Source: Cryobacterium sp. Y82 (GTDB taxonomy: Bacteria > Actinomycetota > Actinomycetes > Actinomycetales > Microbacteriaceae). Taken from it: 64,000 bases of DNA. Positions 9,560 to 18,811 of the stretch are shown piece by piece. A model generated the notes under the pieces. It saw only the letters and a program-made list of their open reading frames with translations. It searched no databases and had not been told where the DNA came from. The DNA is taken from the NCBI RefSeq assembly GCF_002929495.1, contig NZ_PJJJ01000027.1, forward strand, positions 40,682 through 104,681, written 5' to 3'. The first letter of the stretch is position 1. The number at the start of each line of letters is the position of its first letter. The position numbers were made by a program, and so were the translations under genes.

Positions 9560-9613
9560 CGGATCGTCCTCGCGTCAGACAAGTTCAAGGGCTCCCTCGA
9601 CGTCGCAGGGGTC
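9560..9613 (+). pseudogene. Glycerate kinase N-terminal remnant cut by mobile DNA
   Basis: The frame reads RIVLASDKFKGSLDVAGV, which matches the first strand and loop of class II glycerate kinases (usual start MRIVLASDKFKGSLTA). It follows the tartrate dehydrogenase stop by 23 bp. Similarity ends abruptly at about 9613, where the IS3-like remnant begins, and the rest of the gene (about 360 codons) is absent. No start codon is visible. Glycerate kinase would phosphorylate the D-glycerate made from tartrate, so this was probably the next gene of the operon. Confidence 0.7.
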
Positions 9614-9659
9614 TATTTGAGCCCGTCAAGTTATTGAGACAATCTGATGTGTTTTTCTT

Positions 9660-9880
9660 CTACGTCGTAGCTTTTTGGTAGCGGTCGCGGTGAGCGGCCA
9701 GCGTAGCCGCGGGTTGTAGCCCTCCGTTGTGGGAATGAGGTCGATGCCGGTTGTACCAAGATTCGATGTATTCCATCACTGCGGTTCTAGCGGCGAGGTG
9801 GTTGGCGAAGTGGTGCTGGTAGTGCACCTCGGTCTTCATGTGGGAGAAAAAACTCTCGGCAACAGCATTGATGCCCCTAT
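9660..9880 (-). mobile_element. IS3-family transposase C-terminal remnant
   Basis: On the minus strand the frame ends GINAVAESFFSHMKTEVHY...YIESWYNRHRPHSHNG and stops at 9660-9662. This is the end of an IS3-type OrfB integrase core: the Glu in NAVAESF is the third catalytic acid of the DDE triad, and WYNRHRPHS is the family tail. The first two catalytic acids and all of OrfA are missing, cut off at the junction with the IS110 remnant. The element has probably disrupted a glycerate kinase gene. Confidence 0.8.
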
Positions 9881-9885
9881 AGTCG

Positions 9886-10462
9886 TCAACTGGCGATTTG
9901 AGCAGGTTTTTGGGCCGGGTTGACGAGGTGATAAACCTCGCGGATGACGTAGCGCTTGAGGCATCGGATAATATCTCGTTTGGATTTTCCTTCGGCAGTG
10001 CGGCGGGCGACGTAGTCGATGGTGGGCTGATGGAATCGCATTCTGACTATCACGGCACGATAGATCGCGGCGTTCAGTTGCCGGTGGCCGCCGTGGTTGA
10101 TTCGGTGTCTGCCACTGGTCATTCCATACGAGGCCGGTATCGGGCTGATGCCGGCGAGCTTGGCAAGGGCGGCTTCGGATCTTACGCGTTCGGGGTTGTC
10201 ACCGACGACGATGAGGATCTCGGCTGCGATGTCGACGCCAATGCCGAAGGGTTCGAGGAGCTGGGGTGCGGTGCGCATGACGAGGTCCTCGATCATGGTG
10301 TGTAGTTCTTTGGTCTCGGCGTCGAGATACTGAATCCGTCGCGATGGTCATTGACGCGAGGATCCCGCCAATACTGTCCATCACCGCAGCGACGTGCACA
10401 TATTTGTGAGTGTCGACGCCGACTACGACGTGGCCCGATCGGGTGAATTGAAGAGGTGTGCT
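9886..10462 (-). mobile_element. IS110-family transposase, internally deleted
   Basis: The minus strand keeps two pieces of an IS110 transposase. The N-terminal piece (about 10331-10462) contains HVVVGVDTHKYVHVAAVMD, with the first Asp of the RuvC-like DEDD site. The C-terminal piece (9886-10296) contains PFGIGVDIAAEILIVVGDNP and ASYGMTSGRHRINHGGHRQL, the Transposase_20 domain with the catalytic Ser region. The central DEDD segment is lost and the two pieces are in different frames, so the element is dead. It has IS3 debris on one side and IS30 debris on the other. Confidence 0.85.
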
Positions 10463-10896
10463 GCCGTCGGCTATCGCCACACTCGTGGAACGCACCACCG
10501 GGTTCCTCATGCTTGTGCATCTCGGCGGCAGGCACGATGCCGTCACCGTGCGCGAACGCATTGGCACGGCGATGGATGGCCACTCTTCCGGCGCACCTCC
10601 GCAAATCGCTGACTTGGGACCAAGGAGCAGAGATGGCCGAGTATTTTCAGTTCATGGAGGACACGACGATCCCCGTCTACTTCTGCGATCCACATTCGCC
10701 GTGGCAACGAGGCTCGAACGAGAACACAAACGGGCTCATTCGCCAGTACTTCCCCAAGGGCACCAACCGGAACCACCACAGCCCCGAACGCCTGGCTGAA
10801 GTCGCCGCCAAGATCAACGCTCGACCCCGCGAATCACGCAATTGGGAACCATCCCAAACGCACTTCGATAGGCTCAAGAAAACAGCCCACATTTGA
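10461..10896 (+). mobile_element. IS30-family transposase C-terminal remnant, frameshifted
   Basis: The plus strand encodes the C-terminal half of an IS30 transposase. AIATLVERTTGFLMLVHLGG is in one frame. After a shift near 10565, SLTWDQGAEM, YFCDPHSPWQRGSNENTNGL and the closing NARPRE segment are in another, ending at 10896. The DDE catalytic Asp (WDQG) and Glu (NENTN) survive, but the N-terminal DNA-binding part and the first Asp are gone. It starts exactly where the IS110 remnant ends, so the two elements were joined by insertion or deletion. Confidence 0.85.
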
Positions 10897-11165
10897 TCGA
10901 GTGTTGCGACGTTCGCTAGAAAACGCCGTCTTGATCTAGGTCACGGTGGTGGATAGGCGGATCGCGGCCCGGGTGGTTGCGGGCAAGCAGTTCACTGCGT
11001 CGAACCCCCAGTTGCATGCGTTCATGCCCCGATCAAACATCGTGGACGGTATCATGCCAGAAAATAGTTGCGCATCGCATCGGACTTTGCGGTGGTGCTT
11101 CGGCTCACAGCATCCACGATGATGGTCTTGTGAGCAATGGTGGAGAGACAGCCTTCGAGTTCGTG

Positions 11166-11350
11166 ATGATCCCGGATTCCCTGGACGCGCGGTTGTTCGT
11201 GGAACTTTCCAGCTATGGGGTCGACCTCAGTGAGGCGCGTCATGCCCTCGAGCTTGCGAGCGAGGGCGGCGAGGACTCCCCACTTCGAGATGCGGCGGCG
11301 TATCTGATCGGCTTCGCGGCTCTCGCCTACTGCCGCACTTTCTTTTCTCA
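11166..11350 (+). pseudogene. Truncated conserved hypothetical protein fragment
   Basis: About 60 codons read MIPDSLDARLFVELSSYGVD then EARHALELASEGGEDSPLRD and FAALAYCRTFF. The pattern (MIPD start, Arg-Glu-Ala helix, a YxRxF-type helix) resembles the N-terminal part of a helical actinobacterial protein of unknown function, usually longer than 150 residues. The frame then runs into the converging end of the disulfide reductase gene and loses similarity, so the gene is probably truncated by rearrangement next to the IS cluster. Confidence 0.4.
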
Positions 11351-12778
11351 CCGCAGGCGCGCACTCCGCAACCGTCGGAGGGTGCGCGTCGCCGCCAGAA
11401 CGAGATCGGAGTTGAGCCGGCGGCGCACATCGGCCACGGCCACATTCCAGAGGCCATCGTTGTAGGTAGGGTATGCGTGCGTGGTTCCGGCGATATTGCT
11501 CGTGGTGAGCCGGTTCTTGACCGCCAGGGAGATCTCGCCGAGAGTTTCTCCGGCTCGGGGACCCACCACGGTGCCGCCGAGCACTCGGCCGCGTTTGTCC
11601 ACGACCAGCTGCGTGTAGCCATCCGTTTTCGACTCCGTCACAGCCCGGTCGACGTGCTCGTGGTCGCAGGTGACGATGCGGTGGCCTCCGGTCACATCTT
11701 TGGTTTGCAGGCCGACGGCGCCTACCTCCGGGTGGGTGAACGTGACCCGGGGGACCACCGCGCTGTCGAACTTGCGGGTCAGGCCGAGGATTGCGTTGGT
11801 CGCGGCCACGCTGGCATTTACTCCGGCGGTGTGGGTGAACTGGGGCAACCCGGTCACGTCCCCTGCAGCCCAGATGCGAGGGTTGGAGGTGCGCAGCCGG
11901 GAATTGACAACGACGTTGCCATGAGAGTCGAGTCGCACTCCCACAAGCTGCAGATCGAGACCGGCGGTGTTCGGACGGCGGCCCAGTGCGGCAAGCACCC
12001 GGTCGAAAGACAGGGTGCTTTCGTCGCTGAGGGTGAACGTGCCTGAGCGGCGATCGGTCGAGGAGACCTTGGTCACGCTGGAGTTCGTGCGCACGTCCAC
12101 GCCGTCCGCAATGAGCGCGGCGTGGATGATGGCGCTGGCCCGTTCGTCCTCCTTGTGCAAGATACGTGGCCCGCTTTCTACGAGCATCACGGCCGATCCG
12201 AGACGAGCCATCGCCTGGGCGATCTCACAACCGATCGCCCCGCCGCCAAGCACGACGAGCCGCTCGGGAAAAGTACGCAGGTCCCAGAACGTTTCGCTAG
12301 TCAGTAGATCGACCGAGTCGATCCTGGGGATAGCCGGCAATCCCGGCGAGGCGCCGGTGGCGATCAGGGCCTGCCGAAACCGCAGCTCGCGGCCGTCGAC
12401 GTCGACGGTGTCGGGGCCGGTGAAACGTGCCCGGCCCCGCACCACCTCGACGTTGTCCCCCACGAGCGCCTCCTCGGAATCAACCGGAGCAATTTCGTAC
12501 GTGGCGGCCTGCACGTGCTCCATCACCCGAGCGAAATCCACGACAACATCGTTCACCCTCACCCCGAGGCCCGCCGACGAACCGGCCGTCGTGGCGGCAT
12601 CCGCTGCGGCGATTAGAGACTTCGAGGGCACGCAGCCGGTCCACAGGCAGTCCCCACCGAGGCGGTTGTCTTCGATTAAAACAGTCCTCGCCCCGAACCC
12701 GGCTGCGGTGCGGCTGGCCACGAGACCCGCCGTTCCTCCACCGATGACGACGAGGTCCCATACGTGCGTTTCAATCAT
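11348..12778 (-). CDS. FAD-dependent pyridine nucleotide-disulfide oxidoreductase
   Basis: This 476-residue class I flavoprotein disulfide reductase is of the mercuric reductase/dihydrolipoamide dehydrogenase type. An FAD-binding GGGTAG lies at residues 13-18, the redox-active pair is C44-LWTG-C49 in GGDCLWTGCVPSKS, a second Rossmann motif is VVLGGGAIGCE, the FAD motif is IWAAGDVTG, and the dimerisation domain ends near THAYPTYNDG. It lacks the N-terminal HMA domain and C-terminal vicinal Cys pair of true mercuric reductases, and no lipoyl enzyme complex is nearby. It is divergent from a methyltransferase gene. The electron acceptor is unknown, and a role in thiol or quinone reduction is possible. 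Confidence 0.87.
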   Translation of the reverse strand: MIETHVWDLVVIGGGTAGLVASRTAAGFGARTVLIEDNRLGGDCLWTGCVPSKSLIAAADAATTAGSSAGLGVRVNDVVVDFARVMEHVQAATYEIAPVDSEEALVGDNVEVVRGRARFTGPDTVDVDGRELRFRQALIATGASPGLPAIPRIDSVDLLTSETFWDLRTFPERLVVLGGGAIGCEIAQAMARLGSAVMLVESGPRILHKEDERASAIIHAALIADGVDVRTNSSVTKVSSTDRRSGTFTLSDESTLSFDRVLAALGRRPNTAGLDLQLVGVRLDSHGNVVVNSRLRTSNPRIWAAGDVTGLPQFTHTAGVNASVAATNAILGLTRKFDSAVVPRVTFTHPEVGAVGLQTKDVTGGHRIVTCDHEHVDRAVTESKTDGYTQLVVDKRGRVLGGTVVGPRAGETLGEISLAVKNRLTTSNIAGTTHAYPTYNDGLWNVAVADVRRRLNSDLVLAATRTLRRLRSARLR

Positions 12779-12863
12779 GTCTGCGAGCGTAGACGGTCTG
12801 CGCTGCCTTCAGCGACAGCGAGGCTGGTTAGGCTGATGGGAACGAAAGGCCGGTCGAGCACTC

Positions 12864-13502
12864 ATGGTAAATGTCTACGAGGCTGCGGGCCGCTTCTACG
12901 ATGCGCTGTCCGGAGAACGTGTCGTTTACCGAGCCGGCCGACAAGCGGGTGTGGCGCTGCTGAATCTGCGTGCCGGCGACACAGTCCTGGACCTCGGCTG
13001 CGGCACCGGCCTGAACCTTGCCCTACTCGTCGACGCCGTCGGGCCGTCGGGCACCGTGGTCGGGCTGGACCGCAGCCCGAAAATGCTCGAGATGGCCCAC
13101 CGCCGAGTGGAAGCCAACGGGTGGACATGCGTGTGCCTGGTCAAAGCGGATGCGACCACGTTCGATCCGAATGAGATCGCGAAGGAACTCCCGGCACCGT
13201 CGGGCGGGCTCGTCGATGCCGTGTTCTCCAGCTATGCGATGAGTGTCTTCGACGACTGGCACCCGGCCTGGGATCGGATGCGGGCGCTGCTCAAGCCCGG
13301 CGGTCACGCCGGCATCGTGGACATGCAGCTGCCCGTCGGCCGCGCCCGGATGTTTTCTCCACTCGTGCGGCTGGCCGCCTCGGTTGGTGGGGCCGATCTC
13401 CACGCTCGCCCGTGGACCGTCATCGAGCGTGAAGGTGTGGATGTTCGCTCCGAGTCGCTGCGCGGCGGCCACATCCAGGTAGCGGCGGCCACGATCCCCT
13501 AG
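12864..13502 (+). CDS. Class I SAM-dependent methyltransferase
   Basis: This is a 212-residue soluble methyltransferase. Motif I is VLDLGCGTGLNLALL, followed by the acidic loop VVGLDRSPKMLEMAHRR that binds the SAM ribose. A VDAVFSSYAMSVFDDW segment and LLKPGGHAGIVDMQLP complete the Methyltransf_11/25 fold. Some relatives of this size act on phospholipid head groups or small molecules, but nothing here fixes the substrate. The ATG at 12864 is 85 bp from the divergent start of the flavoprotein reductase, suggesting shared regulation. Confidence 0.85.
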   Translation: MVNVYEAAGRFYDALSGERVVYRAGRQAGVALLNLRAGDTVLDLGCGTGLNLALLVDAVGPSGTVVGLDRSPKMLEMAHRRVEANGWTCVCLVKADATTFDPNEIAKELPAPSGGLVDAVFSSYAMSVFDDWHPAWDRMRALLKPGGHAGIVDMQLPVGRARMFSPLVRLAASVGGADLHARPWTVIEREGVDVRSESLRGGHIQVAAATIP

Positions 13503-14643
13503 CCGACGACTTGGGTCTTGTGTGTCTCAAATCACAGACCTCCGAGGAGGCAAGATCAATCGTTCGAAGACACAAATCTGGGAGATTCATCCTCTGAAAC
13601 CGAGCCTGAACCATTCGCGGCTGGTCCCACGCGATGAACAGACCGGCGACCTGATACGCCTGGTGCTGAGCGCCAGGCAGAACTTGGACTGAGCGCTCCG
13701 ACTTCATCTGGACCCAGCAGCGCCAACACGATAGCGTCACGCTCCGAAGCTGAATGAATGGGCAAGTTGGCGTCAACGCCGTGGATAAAATCTACGTCGG
13801 GACGTCTGACGTAAACGAAGCGACCGCCGACTCGAAATTATCGAACAGTGCATGTCGTCGCGGTGCCTCTATGTTCATGACTTCCAAAGCAGCACCACGT
13901 GTTCCGATGTAACCGAGGACCTTTTTTTTGGTGACCTTACGTGGCACCGGCGATCACCGACACGCCAGTCATGGTCGGACAGACTGCGGACCTCAATATC
14001 TCCTCGTGCGCATGGTTCGTGGCTCTGATTCGACATTGAATCTCCCTCGTGATGAGCGGTTGCGGCTGGCCAAGCCTTGACCGGGTCCAATACTGTTGCC
14101 AGCAAACGCACCACATGCCGATTGCCGCCATTGCACCGGTGCTGCGCAAAGTTCCAACTAGCTTCACGCAGATGGTGTTGCCGGTGTTCTGCGCCTACTT
14201 CAGCCAAGATCTTGATCCTTTCAGGTTCACGCTAGATCGGTGTCTACGCGTTCCAGTTCTTCGGACACAGCATCTTGTGGCACCGCAATTTGGCAGTCTC
14301 GTCTAAGGCCATCCAGACAAGGGGCCATTTCCGGGCACACCACGAGCATACGTTCGCACCCGATGAAACGCCGAAGTGATTACCGCAAGCTCGCGCGGTC
14401 GGGGCACTTCGATAAACGAGAGCAGCCGCACGCAGACCAGCCGCGCGCTCATAACGCCCACCCGGCCGGTGGGGTAGAGAGCTCCACCAACCATCGCGGA
14501 AATCCAAATGATCTAAACCCATGAGAAGCACAATAAATGAACGCACTTTTTACCAAGTCCATACCCGTGTCATCAAATCGTTTGGGACATTTCCTAGTGC
14601 AGCCTTCACATCAGAATCGCACGTAAGTGAATGCAGACAATAC
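13503..14643. other. Gene-poor region, about 1.1 kb
   Basis: No intact gene can be supported here. A GAGGAGG-like ribosome site at about 13540 precedes a frame of some 45 codons ending at 13693, but the codon at the right distance is ATC. The frame contains QIWEIHPLKPSLNHSRLV, which I do not recognise. Frames between 13937 and 14546 on the minus strand look membrane-protein-like in places but change frame repeatedly, so they are probably eroded gene remains. No transposase motif was recognised. Confidence 0.45.
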
Positions 14644-15072
14644 TTAGTACCGGCCGGGGTAGTACGGGTAGGGCGGATAGACATACCCCATTCCCCAATA
14701 CGGCAAGAACCCGTAATAACCATAAGTGTCATAAAAGAAAACGCTGTCCTCAACGAGATCGGGATCATAAGGCGGAGATCCGGCCACAGTGTCGGTCAAT
14801 AGGTTCAAATGGACGTCTTTATCGTCAATATGGGTAATCGCGTCGACAGGAATGAATGACTTATCTTTGCCAATTCCCAGAAAACCGCCCGTGGCGACTT
14901 CAAAAAATCGCACTTTCTCTTCCTGCTCGTCGATCAGGAGAGCGTCCACCTTCCCGAGGTTATTGCCGTCCTTGTCGAGAACTCGGTGCCCCCGGATGTC
15001 GGAATCTGTCGCAGCGATGGTCATATTGGTGTCCTGCAGCCGGACGAGCTTGCTGCGCTCTGCAGATGTCAT
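14644..15072 (-). CDS. PRC-barrel domain protein
   Basis: This 142-residue protein has a PRC-barrel domain at about residues 20-95. The pattern DSDIRGHRVLDKDGNNLGKV followed by DALLIDEQEEKVRFFEVATG and DKSFIPVDAIT is typical. PRC-barrels occur in the photosynthetic reaction centre H subunit, RimM and many stress or general actinobacterial proteins, and usually mediate protein or membrane association. The C-terminal 35 residues are rich in Tyr, Pro and Gly (FYDTYGYYGFLPYWG), an unusual low-complexity tail. The gene lies downstream of the FdhF-like gene on the same strand but about 240 bp away, so linkage is uncertain. The molecular role is unknown. Confidence 0.85.
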   Translation of the reverse strand: MTSAERSKLVRLQDTNMTIAATDSDIRGHRVLDKDGNNLGKVDALLIDEQEEKVRFFEVATGGFLGIGKDKSFIPVDAITHIDDKDVHLNLLTDTVAGSPPYDPDLVEDSVFFYDTYGYYGFLPYWGMGYVYPPYPYYPGRY

Positions 15073-15312
15073 GATTCAAGTCCTTTCAGTCGGTTATGAG
15101 AGTGAGAATTGCAAGGCAGCTTCTAAACGCGTCAGGAGTCTTGTCCCCGTCGCATCACCATCGGCTTTTTGGTCATTGCGCCAATCGCAGTGGCTGATGA
15201 TGACGTAGCTCTACCTTCCCGGTGGTGCTGGACAAGTCCCCCGCTGGAACACTCGTAGCGAGCAGCCTTCGCTAGTTCGGCTCTGCACTCTGCCGCGGCT
15301 GGACCAACATCT

Positions 15313-17661
15313 CTACACTCCCGCCAATGTTCCTTCTGGCGCACGGCGACTGCCCGCACGGTACGTCTCGACCGGTTCCAGACGTACGACGACCGCTTTC
15401 GAAGCCGGTGTGTTGCTCCCGTCGGCCGTGGAACCCAGAGGAACGAGCGGGTTCCCTTCGGGAAAGTAGGTAGCTGCGCACCCGCGTGACGTCGGGAACG
15501 CGACAACCCTGAAGTTGCGCACCACCCGGTCGACGTTGTCGGTGAACTCACTGTGCACGTCGACGATCTGGCCATCTTCGACACCGAGCATGGACAAATC
15601 GTCTGGATGGACGAAGATCACCTTGCGGCTCTTCTTGATGCCACGGTAGCGGTCATCCAGGCTGTAGATCGTCGTGTTGAACTGGTCGTGCGCGCGCATC
15701 GATTGCAGCAACAGGCGTCCAGTCGGGCACTCAATGTATTCGAGCTCGTTGACCGTGATCATGGCTTTGCCGGTTGGCGTGTTGAACGTCCGTGAATCAC
15801 GCGGCCCGTGGGGAAGGATGAAACCGTTGTCCCGGTGGAGTCGCTCATTAAAGTTGTCGAAACCCTCGATAACGTGTTCGATGTGATCGCGGATCGTGTC
15901 ATAGTTTTCCTCAAACCCGGCCCAGTCGATGGGCCCATCGTCGCCGAATACCTGGCGCGCGATCCGAGTGACGATTGACACTTCGGAGAGTAGCTTGTCC
16001 GAAATCGGCTTGATTTTGCCTCTGGTCGCATGGATCGCGCACACGGAGTCTTCGACAGAGAGCATCTGCGGGCCCCCTGCCTGGATGTCGATCTCGGTGC
16101 GCCCCATGGTTGGCAAGATCAGCGCTTCGTCGCCCACCGTGAGGTGGTTACGGTTCAGTTTCGTTGAGATCTGCACGTTGAGGCCCACAGAACGGAATCC
16201 TGCTTCGGCAGCTGCGGTATCTGATACCGCGGACACCAGGTTGCCACCCATCGCAATCCACACCTTGGTTTTCCCTGCGAGCATCGCTTCCACCGACTGA
16301 ACGGTGTCGAAGCCGTTCTCGCGTGGAGGATCGAAGTGAAATTCTTTCTGCAGGGCATCCAAGAATGCCGGAGGCATTTGTTCCCAGATACCCATTGTGC
16401 GATCGCCTTGCACATTACTGTGACCACGGATCGGAGAGGCGCCTGCGCCGGGCTTACCGATGTTTCCCCGAAGTAACAGAAGGTTCATGATTTCTTTAAT
16501 GATGGCAACAGCGTCTTTGTGCTGAGTGAGCCCCATCGCCCAGGTGATGATGACTTTGTCTGCCTTCATATACCGCGCAGCAAGCTCGTCGATCTCTTCC
16601 GTCGTAAGTCCGGTTGCTCGAAGAACCGAGTCGTGATCGAGCGTGGCGACATGTGCCTTGAACTCCTCAAGCCCCGCGCAGTGTTCCTCGATGAACGCGT
16701 GGTCGAGTACCGTTCCGGGGTGTGCGGCTTCGGCTTCGAAGACGCGTTTGGAGATTGCCTTCATCAACCACCCGTCGCCGCCGGCGCGGATCTGCAGGTA
16801 CTGGTCGGCGAGACCTGTTCCGTGGCCGATGATACCTTTCACCTTCTGCGGGTTCTTGTAGCGGATCAAGCCAGCCTCGAGGAGCGGGTTGACCGCAACA
16901 ATATCCGCGCCGGCCTCCTTCGCCTCCTCGAGGGCCGTGAGCATTCTGGGGTGGTTCGTACCAGGGTTTTGCCCCATTACGATGATCAGGTCCGCCTTAG
17001 CGAAGTCCTTATAAGCGACCGTGTTCTTTCCGATGCCAATGGACTCGCCCATGGCTAGCCCAGTGGACTCATGACACATATTGGAACAATCGGGGAGGTT
17101 GTTGGTGCCAAGTGACCGGGCAAGCAGCTGATAGATGAATGCGGTCTCGTTGGCGGTGCGACCACTGGTATAGAACGTCGCCTCGTTGGCAGAATCAAGG
17201 GCTTTCAGCCGGTCGCCAATAAGCGTGAACGCATCATCCCAGCTGATCGACTCGTAGTGGTCTTTGCCTTTCGGCTTGTAAACAGGCTCGATCAGTCTGC
17301 CTTGCATGCCCAGCCAGTACTCCGACTTCTCCAGCAAACTGCTTATGGAGTGTGCCGACCAGAAGGTCGTCGGAATAGCCACCGGCGTAGCCTCCCAGGT
17401 AACGGCTTTCGCCCCGTTCTCGCAGAACTCGAACGTCTTGCGGTGATCCGGATCCGCCCAAGCACAACTCATGCAGTCGAAACCGTCCTTCTGATTCATA
17501 TCGGTTAGCAGCTTCAGACTGCGACCAATACCCATCTCTAAAAAAGCCGGCCCCATGGAATGGGTGACACCGGGCACTCCGGCAGCCCACGTCTTCGGAT
17601 CCCCAACCACCATTTCAGTGGCATTTTCGTTGATATCCTCGATCGGGGCTTTCGCACTCAT
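15313..17661 (-). CDS. FdhF/YdeP-family molybdopterin oxidoreductase
   Basis: This 782-residue protein belongs to the YdeP branch of the formate dehydrogenase alpha/DMSO reductase superfamily, which binds a bis-MGD molybdenum or tungsten cofactor. The N-terminus keeps Cys63, Cys66 and Cys80 in FDCMSCAWADP...FEFCENGAKA, an atypical iron-sulfur or metal site. DCSNMCHESTG at residues 191-201 is at the molybdenum-ligand region. GQNPGTNHPRM, GHSNVQGDRTMG and the C-terminal molydopterin dinucleotide-binding domain (RAHDQFNTTIYSLDDRYRG) follow. Length is normal for the family. Formate oxidation is not proven for this branch; YdeP of E. coli is linked to acid resistance. A truncated fdhD lies just upstream, so activation may depend on an fdhD elsewhere. 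Confidence 0.87.
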   Translation of the reverse strand: MSAKAPIEDINENATEMVVGDPKTWAAGVPGVTHSMGPAFLEMGIGRSLKLLTDMNQKDGFDCMSCAWADPDHRKTFEFCENGAKAVTWEATPVAIPTTFWSAHSISSLLEKSEYWLGMQGRLIEPVYKPKGKDHYESISWDDAFTLIGDRLKALDSANEATFYTSGRTANETAFIYQLLARSLGTNNLPDCSNMCHESTGLAMGESIGIGKNTVAYKDFAKADLIIVMGQNPGTNHPRMLTALEEAKEAGADIVAVNPLLEAGLIRYKNPQKVKGIIGHGTGLADQYLQIRAGGDGWLMKAISKRVFEAEAAHPGTVLDHAFIEEHCAGLEEFKAHVATLDHDSVLRATGLTTEEIDELAARYMKADKVIITWAMGLTQHKDAVAIIKEIMNLLLLRGNIGKPGAGASPIRGHSNVQGDRTMGIWEQMPPAFLDALQKEFHFDPPRENGFDTVQSVEAMLAGKTKVWIAMGGNLVSAVSDTAAAEAGFRSVGLNVQISTKLNRNHLTVGDEALILPTMGRTEIDIQAGGPQMLSVEDSVCAIHATRGKIKPISDKLLSEVSIVTRIARQVFGDDGPIDWAGFEENYDTIRDHIEHVIEGFDNFNERLHRDNGFILPHGPRDSRTFNTPTGKAMITVNELEYIECPTGRLLLQSMRAHDQFNTTIYSLDDRYRGIKKSRKVIFVHPDDLSMLGVEDGQIVDVHSEFTDNVDRVVRNFRVVAFPTSRGCAATYFPEGNPLVPLGSTADGSNTPASKAVVVRLEPVETYRAGSRRAPEGTLAGV

Positions 17662-17728
17662 ACCGCACCACTTTCTTGTAGTCTTGCCGGTATTTCGACG
17701 ACGTGTTTATCGCCGGAATAGATCACCA

Positions 17729-18013
17729 TCAAACTTTCCTGGGGAAGCCCTCCGATATCATTCGCACCTCGGACGCCAGTTCGGCAGCGAAAAAGAGTGG
17801 AGCCCGATCATTTTCGGCAATCAGGCCCTGGGACACGAGGAAATCGGCGGCCAAATCATAGTCGCCATCGAATGCGCGAATGGTCACCGCGAGAGAAATC
17901 CCCTCATCCCTAACCTTCAGTGGTTTCACGCGGGTAAAAACATCTTCTTGCATAACTATCAAATCATCCGCCTTAAAGCAGACAACTTTTCGTCGGGCCA
18001 CGCTCCCACTCAT
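17729..18013 (-). pseudogene. fdhD N-terminal fragment (formate dehydrogenase accessory protein)
   Basis: This 94-codon frame ends 68 bp upstream of the FdhF-like gene. The segment KPLKVRDEGISLAVTIRAFD and YDLAADFLVSQGLI matches the N-terminal part of FdhD (EEPLEIRVNGRPLAVTMRTP, ELALGFLLTEGVI). FdhD transfers sulfur from a cysteine desulfurase to the molybdenum cofactor and is needed for formate dehydrogenase activity. Intact FdhD is about 270-290 residues with a CxxC motif, both missing here, and similarity stops after IAENDR. The arrangement fdhD-fdhF is common, so this is probably a degraded operon partner. An independent small protein is less likely. Confidence 0.6.
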
Positions 18014-18302
18014 ATTTCAGTCCTATCAGCTAAATGAGAACCATGCAACCGTGCCCCCGGCAGTACACATCGGTACCTTGGCCACGTTGAAATCATCAGA
18101 ACTCAACGGCGCACGCCATTTGGAAATAAAACACCGAACACTACGGCGTACACGGCCGTCCCGATCAAGTCGGGGCCAGGCACCATTACGCGATTAGAGG
18201 CGAGAACGGTACGTTGACGGACGGCTGACAGCCGTCCAAGGTGCGGCCTTATGTTCTTTCACGTGTACCGCGGTACCCACCGATCGTGGGCGCAGCGGAT
18301 TG

Positions 18303-18761
18303 TTAGGCCGTTTGCGCTGGAAGGCTCTGGTGAGTGCTGACCGCCAGGCGGTTCCACACGTTGATCGCGGCAATGGCCATCAACAGCTGCACGATTTCCC
18401 TCTCCTCGAATGATGTCCTCACCTTCCCCCACAATGAGTCCGACACACCGCCGTTTCCGATGAGCGTCACAGCGTCAGTGAGTGCGATGGCTGCGCGTTC
18501 GCGCTCGGAATACACGTTCGGCGCCTCTTCCCAGCCAGCCAACACATCGAGGCGGCGCTGATCGATGCCCGCGGCGCGAGCTTCACGCCCGTGCATGTCC
18601 AGGCAGTGCGCACATCCGTTGATCTGCGAAGCACGAATTTTTATAAGCGCCAACAGAGGTTCACCCAGACTTCCCGCGTGGATGTACTTCTCAAGGGCGA
18701 TCATCGGTTTATAAGCCTCGGGATCGACGTCCGAGACGGAGAGGCGTTGCTCAAATGACAT
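18303..18761 (-). CDS. Carboxymuconolactone decarboxylase/AhpD-like protein
   Basis: This 152-residue helical protein of the AhpD-like alkylhydroperoxidase superfamily carries the redox motif in ASQINGCAHCLDMHGREAR, where C-x2-C and the downstream His form the peroxidase site. SERERAAIALTDAVTLIG and IAAINVWNRLAVSTHQSLP complete the family pattern. Related proteins reduce peroxides through a CxxC relay or act as decarboxylases in aromatic degradation; the CxxC favours the redox role. It follows an alpha/beta hydrolase gene on the same strand with 50 bp between them, so the two are likely co-transcribed. Confidence 0.88.
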   Translation of the reverse strand: MSFEQRLSVSDVDPEAYKPMIALEKYIHAGSLGEPLLALIKIRASQINGCAHCLDMHGREARAAGIDQRRLDVLAGWEEAPNVYSERERAAIALTDAVTLIGNGGVSDSLWGKVRTSFEEREIVQLLMAIAAINVWNRLAVSTHQSLPAQTA

Positions 18762-18811
18762 TGTCGTTATCCTTCTGTCCGTGTTCGTGGTGCGTGTACT
18801 CCGAAGGGTTC

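Noticed and set aside
11052..11351. 99-residue minus-strand frame with a charged composition
   Set aside because: It is opposite the better-supported MIPDSLDARLF fragment and has no ribosome site or motif.
11348..12778. Flavoprotein as mercuric reductase
   Set aside because: It lacks the C-terminal Cys pair and HMA domain and no mer genes are near; only the CxxxxC redox site is shared.
14085..14115. TCCAATACTGTTG resembles the left half of the LysR-type operator
   Set aside because: No ATTGAT follows at the fixed distance and no catabolic gene starts nearby.
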